From NCBI GenBank assembly GCA_037953745.1, contig JBAKBP010003155.1, positions 1 to 64,000 of the forward strand: a stretch of DNA of 64,000 nt, written 5' to 3'. Shown piece by piece: positions 1 through 10,503 of this stretch. The notes under the pieces were generated by a model. That model was not told the DNA's origin. It worked only from the letters and a program-made list of their open reading frames with translations, and did no database searches. Position 1 is the stretch's first letter. Each line of letters opens with the position of its first letter. The translations under genes and the position numbers were made by a program. This stretch comes from Lithodes maja. Its lineage: Eukaryota > Arthropoda > Malacostraca > Decapoda > Lithodidae.

Positions 1-2
1 GT

Positions 3-287
3 GGACCTCATTCCTATATTGGTATGACGCAGACTCGTCTTTCACGTCGGTTAACTCTTCACCTTCAGGCTGGAGCCATCAAAGACCACTATCTCACCCC
101 TAACCACCCTCACCTCACACGCAACGAGTTAGAGAAACACACCACCATACTCGATAAAGAAAGTGACCCAAGGAGATTACCTATACTCGAAGCTTTATAT
201 ATCCAAGCCTTACATCCCAACATCAACAACCAAACTCTGGACCTTCAGATCCTTCCTTCTGCCAAAAGGCACTACCCTACTGTATAG
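3..287 (+). pseudogene. Penelope-like element fragment, GIY-YIG endonuclease C-terminal part
   Basis: The frame is open from the window edge and reads ...SYIGMTQTRLSRRL..., which contains the YIG half of a GIY-YIG nuclease followed by the L-x2-R-x3-H spacing of that fold. Further on, GAIKDH and an ILEALYI...HPNIN segment resemble the C-terminal end of GIY-YIG domains in retroelements of the Penelope type. The reverse transcriptase that would precede it is cut off by the window edge. The ATG at 24 lies inside the domain and is unlikely to be the true start. The element type is inferred from the domain; the GIY-YIG call is the firmer part. Confidence 0.6.
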
Positions 288-562
288 GACCTAACACCCC
301 TCCTCGCCCCCCGGTGCCCTTGACGCAGCCCCCCGCGCTACCTCCTTCAGCTTCGTCTTCTGCAGGCGCCACACAACTTAGGCCACGCCCCTCGACACGC
401 AGCCAATCAGCTTCGACCCCACCTACCGACCACCATCCCGCATCCAGTGCGCATGCGTGAAGCGGTTACCCCCTTTCTCTCTCCTAGTTTACCCTTCCAC
501 CAATAGCAGACTTTTGCCCCCTGTTTTCCGCCTCCTCTCCTTCAACCTCGTATGTATTAAAG

Positions 563-566
<4 letters not shown>
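288..566 (+). other. C-rich non-coding stretch, probable 3' part of the Penelope fragment
   Basis: After the stop codon comes a pyrimidine-rich stretch with no sustained frame, which runs directly into an (AT)n microsatellite. Its position suggests the 3' untranslated part of the preceding element. No other structure was recognised. Confidence 0.3.

Positions 567-628
<62 letters not shown>
567..628. repeat. (TA)n microsatellite
   Basis: Uninterrupted TA dinucleotides over about 62 bases. Open frames reading IYIYIY across it are artefacts. Confidence 0.95.
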
Positions 629-631
<3 letters not shown>

Positions 632-753
632 TAAACATGCACACCACACTTCATTCCTCCACACCAAAATTAAAAAAACACAAAAATGATGAATTTTAGC
701 CCAGCCTCGGAGTCCCCAGGGGGGGGACCATAAATGCCCCCTCACCCGACTGA

Positions 754-3700
754 CCATCCCCTGACGACCCCACACAATTACCTGGACCTCGGCCTGTTAC
801 TCTTTCTATTAATTTCTGCAACATTCGCGGACTTTCCTCTAACTTTCACTCTGTTGAGCACCATCTCTCCTCCTATAAACCTGATCTTCTCTTCCTCACC
901 GAAACCCAGGTGTCTGTAGCAACATCCAGCAACCCCTTCTCTGTATCCTCCTACTTTCTCTATCCTAGTTTCAAAGCCAATGGCGGATGTTGTGCATATG
1001 TGCACAACAAACTCACTTGCTCTCGTGTTCCCGATTTCGACTCCTCTGAATTCTCAACTTTATGGCTCAAACTTTCCTGTCATTTTCTTACTAAATATTT
1101 CTGTGCTGTCTATCTTTCCCCTAACTCTACCAACTTTCCTAAATTCTTTGACTATCTAAACTCTACAGTGGAACACATTCTATCCATTTCTCCTTTCTCA
1201 GAAATCTCCATCTTAGGAGATTTCAACGTTCACCACCGCCAATGGCTCTCCTCTCACACTACTGATCCACCTGGTGAACAAGCCTACGTCTTTTCTATCC
1301 TAAATGACCTAGAGCAGTTAGTTCAGCAACCCACCCGTATCCCGGATCGCATCGGAGATCGGCCCAACATTCTTGACCTGTTTCTAACTTCTAACCCTTC
1401 TTCTTATACTGTCGATCTTTTCTCTCCTTTGGGCTCCTCCGACCATAAACTTATCTCTGTCACCTGTCCTATCTCTCCAGTACAGCCACCCGATCCTCCT
1501 AGCCGGCGGCGCTTGTGACTCTTTGGCGCTGCCGACTGGGAGGCTCTTCGGCAGTACTTCTTTGATTTCCCATGGAATGATTTCTGCTTCCATGGCCGAG
1601 GACCCTCGGAGAGTGCTGAACGCATTACCGAGGTAATCCTATCGGGCATGGAAGCATACATTCCATTCTCTTTCTCTCAGACTAATGCTAAAAAATCTTG
1701 GTTTACTCACGCCTGTTCTACTGCTGTCCGCAATAAGGAGGAAGCATTCAAACGGTACCGACGCCTTAAAACTCAAGACTCTCATTCTTCATATGTTTCT
1801 GCCCGGAATCAAGCCAAATCTGTTCTTCGACTTGCCAAACACTCTTTCATCAATAATAAATGCACTGAACTATCCAACTCTAGCTCTTCCCAAGCTTTCT
1901 GACATCTAGCCAAAAACCTCTCCAACAATTTCTCTTCCTCGTCTTTCCCTCCCCTTTCCCACTCTGATGGCACAACCATCACTTCTTCCTCTGACAAAGC
2001 TAAACTCTTCGCTCAAACTTTTGCTAGAAACTCCACCTTGGATGATTCCGGTGCTATTCCTCCCTCTCCGCCCTCCTCTCTCTTACTTATGCCTAATATC
2101 CTAATCTCTTCTAAAGATGTACTTTCTACCCTCTCTGGGCTTAACACTAATAAGGCGTACGGTCCGGACGGTGTTCCTCCTGTTGTTCTCAAAAACTGTG
2201 CTTCCGTGCTGACTCCCTGCCTAGGCAAACTCTTTCGTCTCTGTCTATCCTCTAACGTCTTCCCTTCATGCTGGAAGTTTGCTCACATTCAACCTGTCCC
2301 AAAGAAGGGTGACCGCTCTCAACCCTCCAACTATCGTCCAATTGCTCTTATCTCTTGTCTTTCTAAAGTTTTTGAAACTATTCTTGCTTCCAAATTTCTT
2401 AAGCATTTCTCTTCTCATAATCTGCTCTCAGATCGCCAGTATGGCTTCCTTAACCTGTTAAGCGCTAAATAGCCCTAGGAGCTAGGGTAGTTATTTGTGT
2501 ATTTCTAGCCTTGGATTCTGACAGAATTCGTTATATTTACAATATAGACCATTATTTGTTTTCGGTATGCTTTTATTTTACATATATGATGTATATATGA
2601 ACCTTCAAGAGTGCTAAAATAAGTGGGAAAAGCATTTGGGTGGTGAAAAACGAAGATATTGGCCACCCGGTCGTAATGTCAGGCGAGAGAGAGCTACAGT
2701 CAACCCTCCTCTCTCGCTGTCTGTGAGGTAACTGAGACAAGCGGGGCGGTGTGGGCTGGTGTCAGGGTGTTACATATCGATCTTTTCTGCAACCCACTTG
2801 TGCTACATTATCGCGGGAGAGAAAAATAACCGATAAATGATGATAATAAGAGGGAAAATAGGTGATAATTGAGGAGGGGAGGGAGGGGGGAATAAGGTGG
2901 GGAAGGAGGGGAGGGGGGTGGGTGAGATTTACATGGATGAGTACTGGAGGGGAATTATCTCACCTAGAGACAAATTTTTTTTTTTTGATAGGCCCTTTTT
3001 TTTTTTGGAAAGCTTTTTTTATGGTCCTGCTTCCGTGAGGCCTATCGCGTTCCCTATAGGAAGCCTTCCGTGAGGCCTATCGCGCTTGCCGGGTTAAGGG
3101 TCGCTCTACTGGTGATCTTCTTTCATATCTTACTAACTCTTGGTCATCCTCCTTTCGGGACTTCGGTGAGACTTTTTCTATTGCACTAGACATATCGAAA
3201 GCCTTCGATAGAGTCTGGCATAAATCTTTAATTTCTAAACTACCCTCCTTCGGTTTCTATCCCTCCATCTGTGCCTTTGTCTCTAATTTCCTTTCCGGCC
3301 GTTCCATAGCTGCGGTTGTGGACGGCCATTGTTCACTTCCTCACCCTATAAACTCCGGTGTTCCTCAGGGCTCTGTCCTATCTCCTATTCTCTTTCTAAT
3401 TTTTATAAATGATCTCCTTAACTGTACCTTAATTCCCATCCATTCATACGCAGACGACTCAACCTTACACTACTCCATTAGTTTTTCAGAACGCCCCAGC
3501 CAGCAATCCCTCAACGACAAACGTAATGAAGCCATAGAACTCTTAAATTCTGATCTAAATACTATTTCCAATTGGGGCAGAGAAAACCTTGTTAACTTTA
3601 ATGCTTCCAAAACCCAATTTCTCCATCTATCTACCCGTCAGGATCTCCCAGCGGACTATCCCTTATTCTTCAACAATACAAAAATCAACCCTTCATCTTC

Positions 3701-4292
3701 TCTCAATATTCTTGGTGTCTCTTTTTCTTCTGCTCTCATTTGGAAGGACCATATTACCAGTCTTGCTAAGGCAGCCTCCCAGAAGCTGGGTGTGCTCAAC
3801 CGCCTTAGGGAGTTCTTTTCCCCTGCACAGCTTCTTGCTCTGTACAGGGGCATAGTGCGCCCTTGTATTGAGTATTGTTCACATGTGTGGGGAGGTTCCT
3901 CTCACACCGCTCTCCTAGACAAAGTTGAAAGGAAGGCCTTTCGTATCATTAACTCCCGTCCACTCACCAACTCTCTGCAATCTCTCTCTCTCCGCCGCAA
4001 TGTTGCATCTCTCTCGCTATTCTATCGCTACTATAATAATCAGTGTTCCTCAGAGCTATCCCAGTGCATACCACCTCCTTTACGTAGGGCACGTGGTACC
4101 CGTCTTGCAACTCAATCCCACCCCTACTCTGTGCAACTCTCCAACCCAAGAGTGAAACGTTACTCTCAAACTTTCTTCTACTCAACATCTGAGCTCTGGA
4201 ACTCTCTCCCAGAATCAGTCTTTCCCTCTTCCTATGACTTAAATTGCTTCAAACTCCGTGTGTCCAGGCATTTTGGCTCGAACGTCCCTTGA
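754..4292 (+). pseudogene. LINE ORF2: endonuclease-reverse transcriptase, broken
   Basis: The endonuclease begins with an N-terminal NIRGL motif near 820, then an ETQ motif near 900, GDFN near 1218 and SSDHKL near 1436, the usual metal-binding and catalytic landmarks of the EEP fold. The RT follows: YGPDG near 2160, NYRPIAL near 2330, then after the MITE SKAFDRVW (motif A), SGVPQGSVLSP (motif B) and YADDS (motif C, near 3450). The C-terminal part runs to 4292 and ends in a region rich in LWNSLP-type motifs. The frame has at least two stops (TGA near 1516 and near 1902; the second stands where a tryptophan would be expected) besides the MITE, so it cannot be translated whole. No ORF1 was found upstream. 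Confidence 0.85.
2454..3093. mobile_element. TTAA-flanked MITE (piggyBac-type), inserted in LINE copy 1
   Basis: The 640-base insert is bounded by TTAA at 2450-2453 and 3094-3097. Its ends begin CCTGTTAAGCGC on the left and, read inwards from the right, CCCGGCAAGCGC, an imperfect terminal inverted repeat. The second LINE copy (minus strand near 41525) carries the uninterrupted site with a single TTAA-like tetranucleotide, which proves the insertion. It has no coding capacity. The interior has a purine-rich tract (about 2833-2930) that is also present, inverted, in the MITE at 28724-29333, so the two belong to one family. Confidence 0.8.
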
Positions 4293-4396
4293 TTTTGGCC
4301 CTGTCACTCTTTCAACTATGGGGGAGGCACTCGCTATAGGCAGTTATGCCTTTTGCCTCCCTCAATCACATAGAAAAAAAAAAAAAAAAAAATACA

Positions 4397-4407
4397 GTAT
4401 ATATACC

Positions 4408-4485
<78 letters not shown>

Positions 4486-4515
4486 CTGTATATATAATAT
4501 ATATATATATGGAAT
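4397..4515. repeat. (TA)n microsatellite with CCGG and CAG interruptions
   Basis: TA repeats interrupted by ACCGGT and ACAGTA motifs. The tract adjoins the LINE A tail and may have expanded from it. Confidence 0.9.
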
Positions 4516-5418
4516 ATACTTATACCTCCTACAAAAGTTCTTGCTCAACTGTTGGCAGCGTACTATGCTGCGTAGAAAGGATCATAAGTAATAAAAAAAA
4601 CAGTAATTCATATTTGGAGAATTTGTCTGATTTTCTCTTTCTAAACAGGAATATAACCTAGATATAGTATATTGTTAAATTATATCGCATTCGTAAAGGT
4701 GAGGCTATTATAACCTCGGTCAAATATAGGTAGTCACATCTTATGAAGCTTAGGGAGGGTCTGTTTTGTATATTATAAGGTTTTACTGATATGCAACAGA
4801 ACAGATAGAGCGTAATTCAGAGATGTCTTTGTATTTTGATGTATTACAGATAAAATGTCTGTTATTGGATTGGCTGACACAGACTCTTCAGCTTGTCGAG
4901 CCAACTCGGGACGAGGGTCCAGGCTGACCGGAGTATGTGTTGCTTTTCGTCTTAGAGATGCTACAAACCTGTATCGTCATGTGGTCATATTTTCGTTACA
5001 TCTAGACAACAGTTTCTTACAAATACACCATGGTAAGGGCTAACATGTTATATATAAAAACCTTTCTGCTTCCCATAATAATATAACACAAACAATAATA
5101 ATAATAAAAACATTTTAAACTTCCGGGAATATATAATTAAGTTAGCCATACTATTATTGTTTATAACAATACAGTACTGTGTAACCATTGACATGAAGGT
5201 ACCATACCGAAATGATAGTTGCAGTCTGAAGGTTTGGTTATATAATGATGAAGATAGTTCGTTCCTTATTCATTGATTATCCTGCATATTATTTTGGTAG
5301 CGAAGCAGTTAGGTAGCAGACTTGTGCATTTCTTGATAGGTATCAAAATTGACACATGCAATCAAAAAGGCAATACAATCAACATTAGATAGCAAACCAT
5401 TATAGGCTTAGCTTGTGT
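4516..5418. other. AT-rich stretch without recognisable features
   Basis: No sustained coding frame with recognisable motifs, no clear repeats. The open frame at 4855-5043 is short and shows no family motif. Confidence 0.4.
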
Positions 5419-5858
5419 TAGCTGTGGCAGCCCCTTTCAAATAGTTCTGAAACTCGGATTCTCGCCCCAAACTTTATACCGTGGTGTCAAACTAGTATCA
5501 AATGACTCGTCTGGACAAGGGAAACAACTTATATTCAGACAATGTTTGACTAATGTTGACCGTTTGACTAGAACAGTCTCCTGTAGTTTATCATCATGCC
5601 ACAAATCGGTAATATATGTTGGCAATTGTCACTAATTTCTTGAACTACAGAACTACTTGAACTACAAGTAAAACGGTCAACATTTACCGAACATTGTCTG
5701 AATGTAAGGTGTTTCCCTCGTCTAGACAAGTCATGCGAGAATAAATTGACATATCTACAATGATATACAGTTTGGGGCAAAAATCAGAGTTTTAGAATTG
5801 TAATGGAAATTATTTGAAAATGGGTTGCCAAGGTCTACATAGGCTAAACCTATGATGG
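5419..5858. mobile_element. Foldback repeat / MITE with long imperfect inverted arms
   Basis: The left arm (about 5427-5570) and the right arm (about 5655-5850) are imperfect inverted copies. Landmarks are GGCAGCCC...TTTCAAATA on the left against GGCAACCC...TTTCAAATA read inwards from the right, then GCCCCAAACT, GGGAAACA, TTCAGACAATGTT and TGTTGACCGTTT in the same order in both arms. A short spacer separates them. There is no coding capacity. Both ends abut TA dinucleotides, which could be a mariner-type target duplication, but this is not decisive. Confidence 0.65.
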
Positions 5859-6059
5859 TTCCCTACCTAATTTTGATTAGATTACATGTTTTATTGTGTG
5901 TGCCACGAAGACTAAACAATTTCCGCACTGGTACACTATGGTCCGCATTACCTCTGAGTGGTAGTTTCATAGTAGGAAGAAACAGTCTGTCTAGTTGAAG
6001 TGACAGCCATTGTGGAGCTGACAATTTTCTCCTCTATTACTTGAACTGAGGACATTTAT

Positions 6060-7060
6060 AATGGACAATTAAAATACTTCTTTTTGCAATATTTACAAGG
6101 ACCCACTTTAGGGTTAGTATACCCTTGTGACCCATGATCCCGTGCCAAGCAGCCTACACATAACTTCAATTGTCTAGCCCTTTTCCTCTTGGCAGCGCCT
6201 GTCCCATACTGACTGCATTGCACCCAAAAATGATCGTACCTTGCACACAGTCTAGACCCATTTTTCTATTTGCCATAATTTTTGACTGATTTTTGTCCAT
6301 GTTGTACACTAAAGGTTGCAGTGGCACCTCCAACCGCACCGAAGCTTTCATACGTATTAGTAGGTTGCCTCGCTTCAAGGTCCACCAGTTCACTCGTATA
6401 TACTTTAGTGTACTCTTCAATATTCAGTCAGTCTTCTTTCAGCTCGCGCTTAAAATATCTCTGATAACCTTAATGGTAATTTAGTGTGCAAAATCACTGC
6501 ATACAGTTCAGTAAAGGTAACGTTCATCACCTTCATTGATTCATAAGCGCACTCGAACGTAGCATAAAATTCCTTCAATCTTCTTTCATCGTACCGTTGC
6601 CTAGATAAATTGAAAAAGTTAACCATATGCGCAGCCTTAATGCTATCGATTTTTCCATAAGTCTCCTGCAATAATCTAACAAAATGATCGTAACTGGCAG
6701 CCTCTAGAATAAGTCCACTAATTAACTTTAACGGTTAACCACACAACTGACCCCTCAGGTACGTAAAATTTTGACCATTAGACAAATCGCCACAATCATG
6801 ATCAGTGTAGAAATTATAGTTCCTAAAAGCCTACCCATTTAGTAGGATAACCCTCAAATTTAGGTAACGTTGACTTTGGCAGCTTCACACTACTATCATT
6901 AGCACTCTGTAATTTACTATCTACTGAGGGAGTATGATCTAAATAAGTCTCTAGTTTTGCTATATTTCCGTTCAACTCTATCATGTACTGTAAATCACAC
7001 TCAACTTCCACGGCTAATGCTTCTTCATTATATATAAACCCGTTCTGTACCAGCGACATA
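6060..7060 (-). pseudogene. BEL/Pao-type LTR retrotransposon gag relic
   Basis: Read on the minus strand in switching frames, the segment has LPKFEGYPTKW, then a NYNFYTDHDCGD and FTYLRGQLCG stretch, which is the arrangement of the conserved BEL/Pao Gag domain. It continues with an LQETYGKIDS segment and ELVDLEAR. At the C-terminal end come cysteine-histidine pairs (LCARYDHFWVQC, then CVGCLARDHG, then CKYC), the paired zinc-knuckle layout typical of BEL/Pao Gag. At least two frameshifts and several stops show that it is dead. No protease, RT or LTR was found next to it, so only the gag part survives. Confidence 0.7.
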
Positions 7061-8254
7061 CAATGGCCGACAGTAAGCAAGTAACTCGCCAGTACCAGCA
7101 CCGTACAATGTCCGTCAGTAGTATTCGGTCCTTGTACTTAGCAGTACCAGGCACCATGACTGGTAAACACTGTTTTGAGATGTTGGCAACACTTCTCAGA
7201 GCGTATCTAAGGTCCCACGGGCAGGATGGCTCAGTACTCATCCAGCTAGCTTTCGGGGTGAGAGGTTGGGCTCTCTCGTCTTTGAAGCCATTTTGGCTAC
7301 AATGCTTGGTACTGGAGGTTACATTTATAGTAATACCCTCTGGTACAGTTAAACCATACAAACGTTCATTATACTTCTTAACCCGGTGGACCCCATGCGA
7401 TTTAATATAAATGTACACTCCAGGACCAGCCACTTGTAATTGTTTTTGTTTCCCTGAAAACACATGGGGTGAGTTAGTAATGAAGGAAAAAAGAAACAAA
7501 TGCTCCCCTTGGTCATTTAGGGGTGATGGGTAGGCAATATACTGGAAAATCACTCACGAGCGTGCCCACATGCACGCGGCTGGACTTGGAGGGTTGCAAA
7601 CCATAAGTATTGTTCCGTGGGATCCAAAAGTAGTTCCCATACAAATCTGAACCCTCTAGGTGCCAACCATTGCGTCGCTGGGGTTTACCGTTACATACAT
7701 AGGCGACGCATAACGTGCATCGCTGGTACTCAAGGGGTTCTAATAAAGTGGCTTTCAACCCGCTAAGTTCATGTTGTTCTGCACTTTGCAAAATATTCTC
7801 TAAACCGTCCGTAAGTTTTGTAACACTTGCCTTAACCCCTTATTAGCGGGGCCCGACTTAGTCCGTATCGAAAAATCTGGACTATGTGGTGGGGCCCGAC
7901 TTAAGTCTGTGTGCAATTTTGGCGCAATATTGGCTCTGAGAGAGAGACGAGCGACGGGAGGAGCATAGGTTGCCTCATGACCGCTCGCCACGGCTCCCGT
8001 GGGCCTACTGACATCTACTCCACACACATCCACCCTCCCTCCCTCGCTACACACGTAATTATGTAACAAAATTACCGTATTTTAGCGATTTTGCCCTTCG
8101 GTTGCACGATCGTTGCAAGACAACCAGTGATCGTAAAAGGATGGTTCAGGTGTCATTGGAAAGTTCAATTAACGCCCTTTCAGTGATACATAATTGTATT
8201 ACGCTCTGGCTCTTGTTTATGCATGAAAAAGAGCACGGAAACAAGGCTATTTAT
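7061..8254. other. Unassigned stretch upstream of LTR element A
   Basis: Several short frames are open here on both strands but none carries a motif I recognise. A 13-base sequence GGGGCCCGACTTA occurs twice (7848-7860 and 7891-7903), and the first copy follows TTAACCCCTTA, which resembles the end of the TTAA MITEs elsewhere; no matching second end was found. Confidence 0.3.
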
Positions 8255-10113
8255 TGTTACGACCGGGCACTCGGGTACACTAGGGCTCTCAAACAGGACT
8301 CGAGTATGGCTCGCTGCCACAACGGAAACACACGATCCCAACCCCAGAGTACTGCCAGCCGAACAAAAAACACCAATACCCTCCAGAGTTCTATCTGCTA
8401 TAACGGGGTATACAAGAACTCGGTACTAGCGTTTCACAACAGACTAATAAAGAGACGGGAGTTATCTAGTCTGGTCAACAATCAAACAAAGAAGTAAATA
8501 CAACAACACCAAAGAATAGTGTTGGCCGAAGCCGAAGTAATCCACCCTTGACTAAGAACTTAAGAAGTCCTCCACCCTCTACTTCGGATCGGCACTATTA
8601 CGTTACGTTAAACAATAGTCCTCGAGCATCGAGCAAGGAATCTTCTGATAAAGTTAGATGCTTCTCGGATACTCGTAAGAAGTAAGTATCGGATTTTGAA
8701 CAGCAATTCAATAAGCAACACACTGGCAATTAAGTAATATTAAAGGCTTTAAATTGACATAAGAAGAATTATAAGAATAGACAGTAGTAAATGGCAAACA
8801 TATAAAAGAAGTACTCCGACAATGCACTGGCAATAGCCTACTAGGATTGTGCTCGGGGGGCCACTAATCTCTAAAGTAGCTATGCGTGCCACACATGAAA
8901 TCAATAGTGCATAAACAATAACATACATAAGGAAAGCTTCAATACTATGCTGTATCTGCTGACCGAGCAAAGTCTAGCTGGGATGTAGTAGGCTAGGAAA
9001 CAATGGCTGAGCAAGCGGCTCGTAGCCTAGCGAGGTCCTTAAGACTGTGCGGCCAAATTACGGTAATTGACGGGATGCTCTCTTGAGAGATCCAGATCAC
9101 TAGTATCTGGTTCTCTCCTGGCGATCCTCTCAAAGTCAAGCAAACGAGTTAGCACAGTGCTGGGTGGCAGAGGCAAAAGCCCTCACTCGCAACACAGTGC
9201 TAAACTCACAAGGTACACAGTCAGAAAGACCACCTAGGCTTTCCAAGTCTCCGTTGCGATTGTACAGGTTCAACAAAACCTAATACACATCGGGAATCAC
9301 AACTCTAGTAGCCTTATCCCATTCTAGCATCACCTAGATCAGCAGAAAACAGGAACATGAATAATCATACACAGGGAAATGCATATACGAGTGCAACAAA
9401 CATTAATCAATCCTATTCTAGTAATCCCTTCCAAAATAGGCTATCTAATAGGCATATATCTCGTGAGAACTCAAGCGACAATACTTTGGCTGACTAAATC
9501 TGCACCAAAGGGGTCATTGAGGTTAAAAAGGGTTCGGGAAAAGAAGAAGGTAGGCGGTACAGAGAGTAGGGAAAGTTCACATCAGTCGGAAGAATATATA
9601 TAGTTGCAAGGGATATGAGAAGTCGCTCTGCCTAATGAGGTCTGAGGAAAATGCGGCGAGACCTCCCTTTTTATACTCGGCCCTCTAGTGAGCACATCGC
9701 CAACTACTAAGGACCGCCCACTAGCAATCGTTACGTAATATTCTCTCTCAATCTGGGATCGACAAAGGATTTCCCACGCACTGAGAGGGAGGAGGGAGGA
9801 GGAAGGAGGGGAGTTAGGCCTACCTGCCTCATGGCGCACTCGCTGGCCCTCGTTACGTAATCTCTCTCTCTCCTTTCATCATTACAAATAAGTCCCACAC
9901 ACAACACTTATAACTAATGATATAAAATAGAACTCGTTGACTCAGATGAAAACAAGATACATATTTATAATACTTATAGTACAACGGCTCACATAAACTA
10001 AGTTAGGAAACTCTACACAGACTACAGCCAAAGTTCCTGCCCTGACGATCCTAGCGAGAGTGGGGCATGACTGGGCGTTCTGTACAGCATGCTCATACTC
10101 GACATGCGTCACA
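8255..10113 (-). repeat. 3' LTR of copy A
   Basis: 1859 bases, TG...CA on the element strand, matching the LTR at 16729-18587. It carries the same promoter-like ATA-rich block as the LTRs of copy D. Short frames inside it recur in all LTR copies and are not genes. Confidence 0.92.
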
Positions 10114-10121
10114 CCTCCCCC
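10114..10121 (-). other. Polypurine tract of copy A
   Basis: CCTCCCCC on the plus strand, i.e. GGGGGAGG on the element strand, directly against the 3' LTR. This is the expected primer site for plus-strand synthesis and is identical in copies B and D. Confidence 0.85.
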
Positions 10122-10503
10122 AAGATTTTACTTGCTCAACCCTGAGCTAAAATCTAATACACAGAACCCCATCAAGCCCCTCACACCCAGCGACCGCATG
10201 GCACTAAAACAAAGCTGAGATTATCACTAAAACACATCTTTAAAAAAAAAAATACATTTTATAACTCCTCCCAACAATAGCAAAAGACACAATATCATGC
10301 TCCCAGAGCGAGCTTACAGCAGCTCAGCCGTTTGATAGTTCGTGGACTACTCAAACTCTATAGGCTCTGACAAACTTATACAATTATCTATATCAAAAAG
10401 AAAGAGTTTTTTTTATGATTTTTATATTTCAATATGTTTTTCCCGGCTGCACTATAAGGGCAGCCTATTTTTTCTCCACTCAAACCCACACACCTGTGAT
10501 AGC

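Larger units (their letters stand above)
700..4392 (+). mobile_element. Non-LTR retrotransposon (Jockey/CR1-type LINE), copy 1
   Basis: An almost full-length ORF2 encodes an apurinic-type endonuclease followed by reverse transcriptase and ends in an A tract (4374-4392), as expected of a LINE. The 5' boundary is uncertain; coding similarity can be followed from about 754. The element is interrupted at 2450-3097 by a TTAA-flanked MITE. Two further copies in the window (40342-42378 minus; 46351-46690 plus) share its 3' half and help to define its 3' end. The clade is inferred from the general pattern of the RT and its C-terminal region and is not certain. Confidence 0.85.

Noticed and set aside
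7014..7791. Open frames of up to 179 codons as genes
   Set aside because: No motif, no splice or neighbour support, and location beside a dead BEL/Pao relic; they may be chance frames.
8749..8970. Recurring 73- to 89-codon frames inside the LTRs
   Set aside because: They recur only because the LTRs are repeated, lack motifs, and lie in regions expected to be non-coding.
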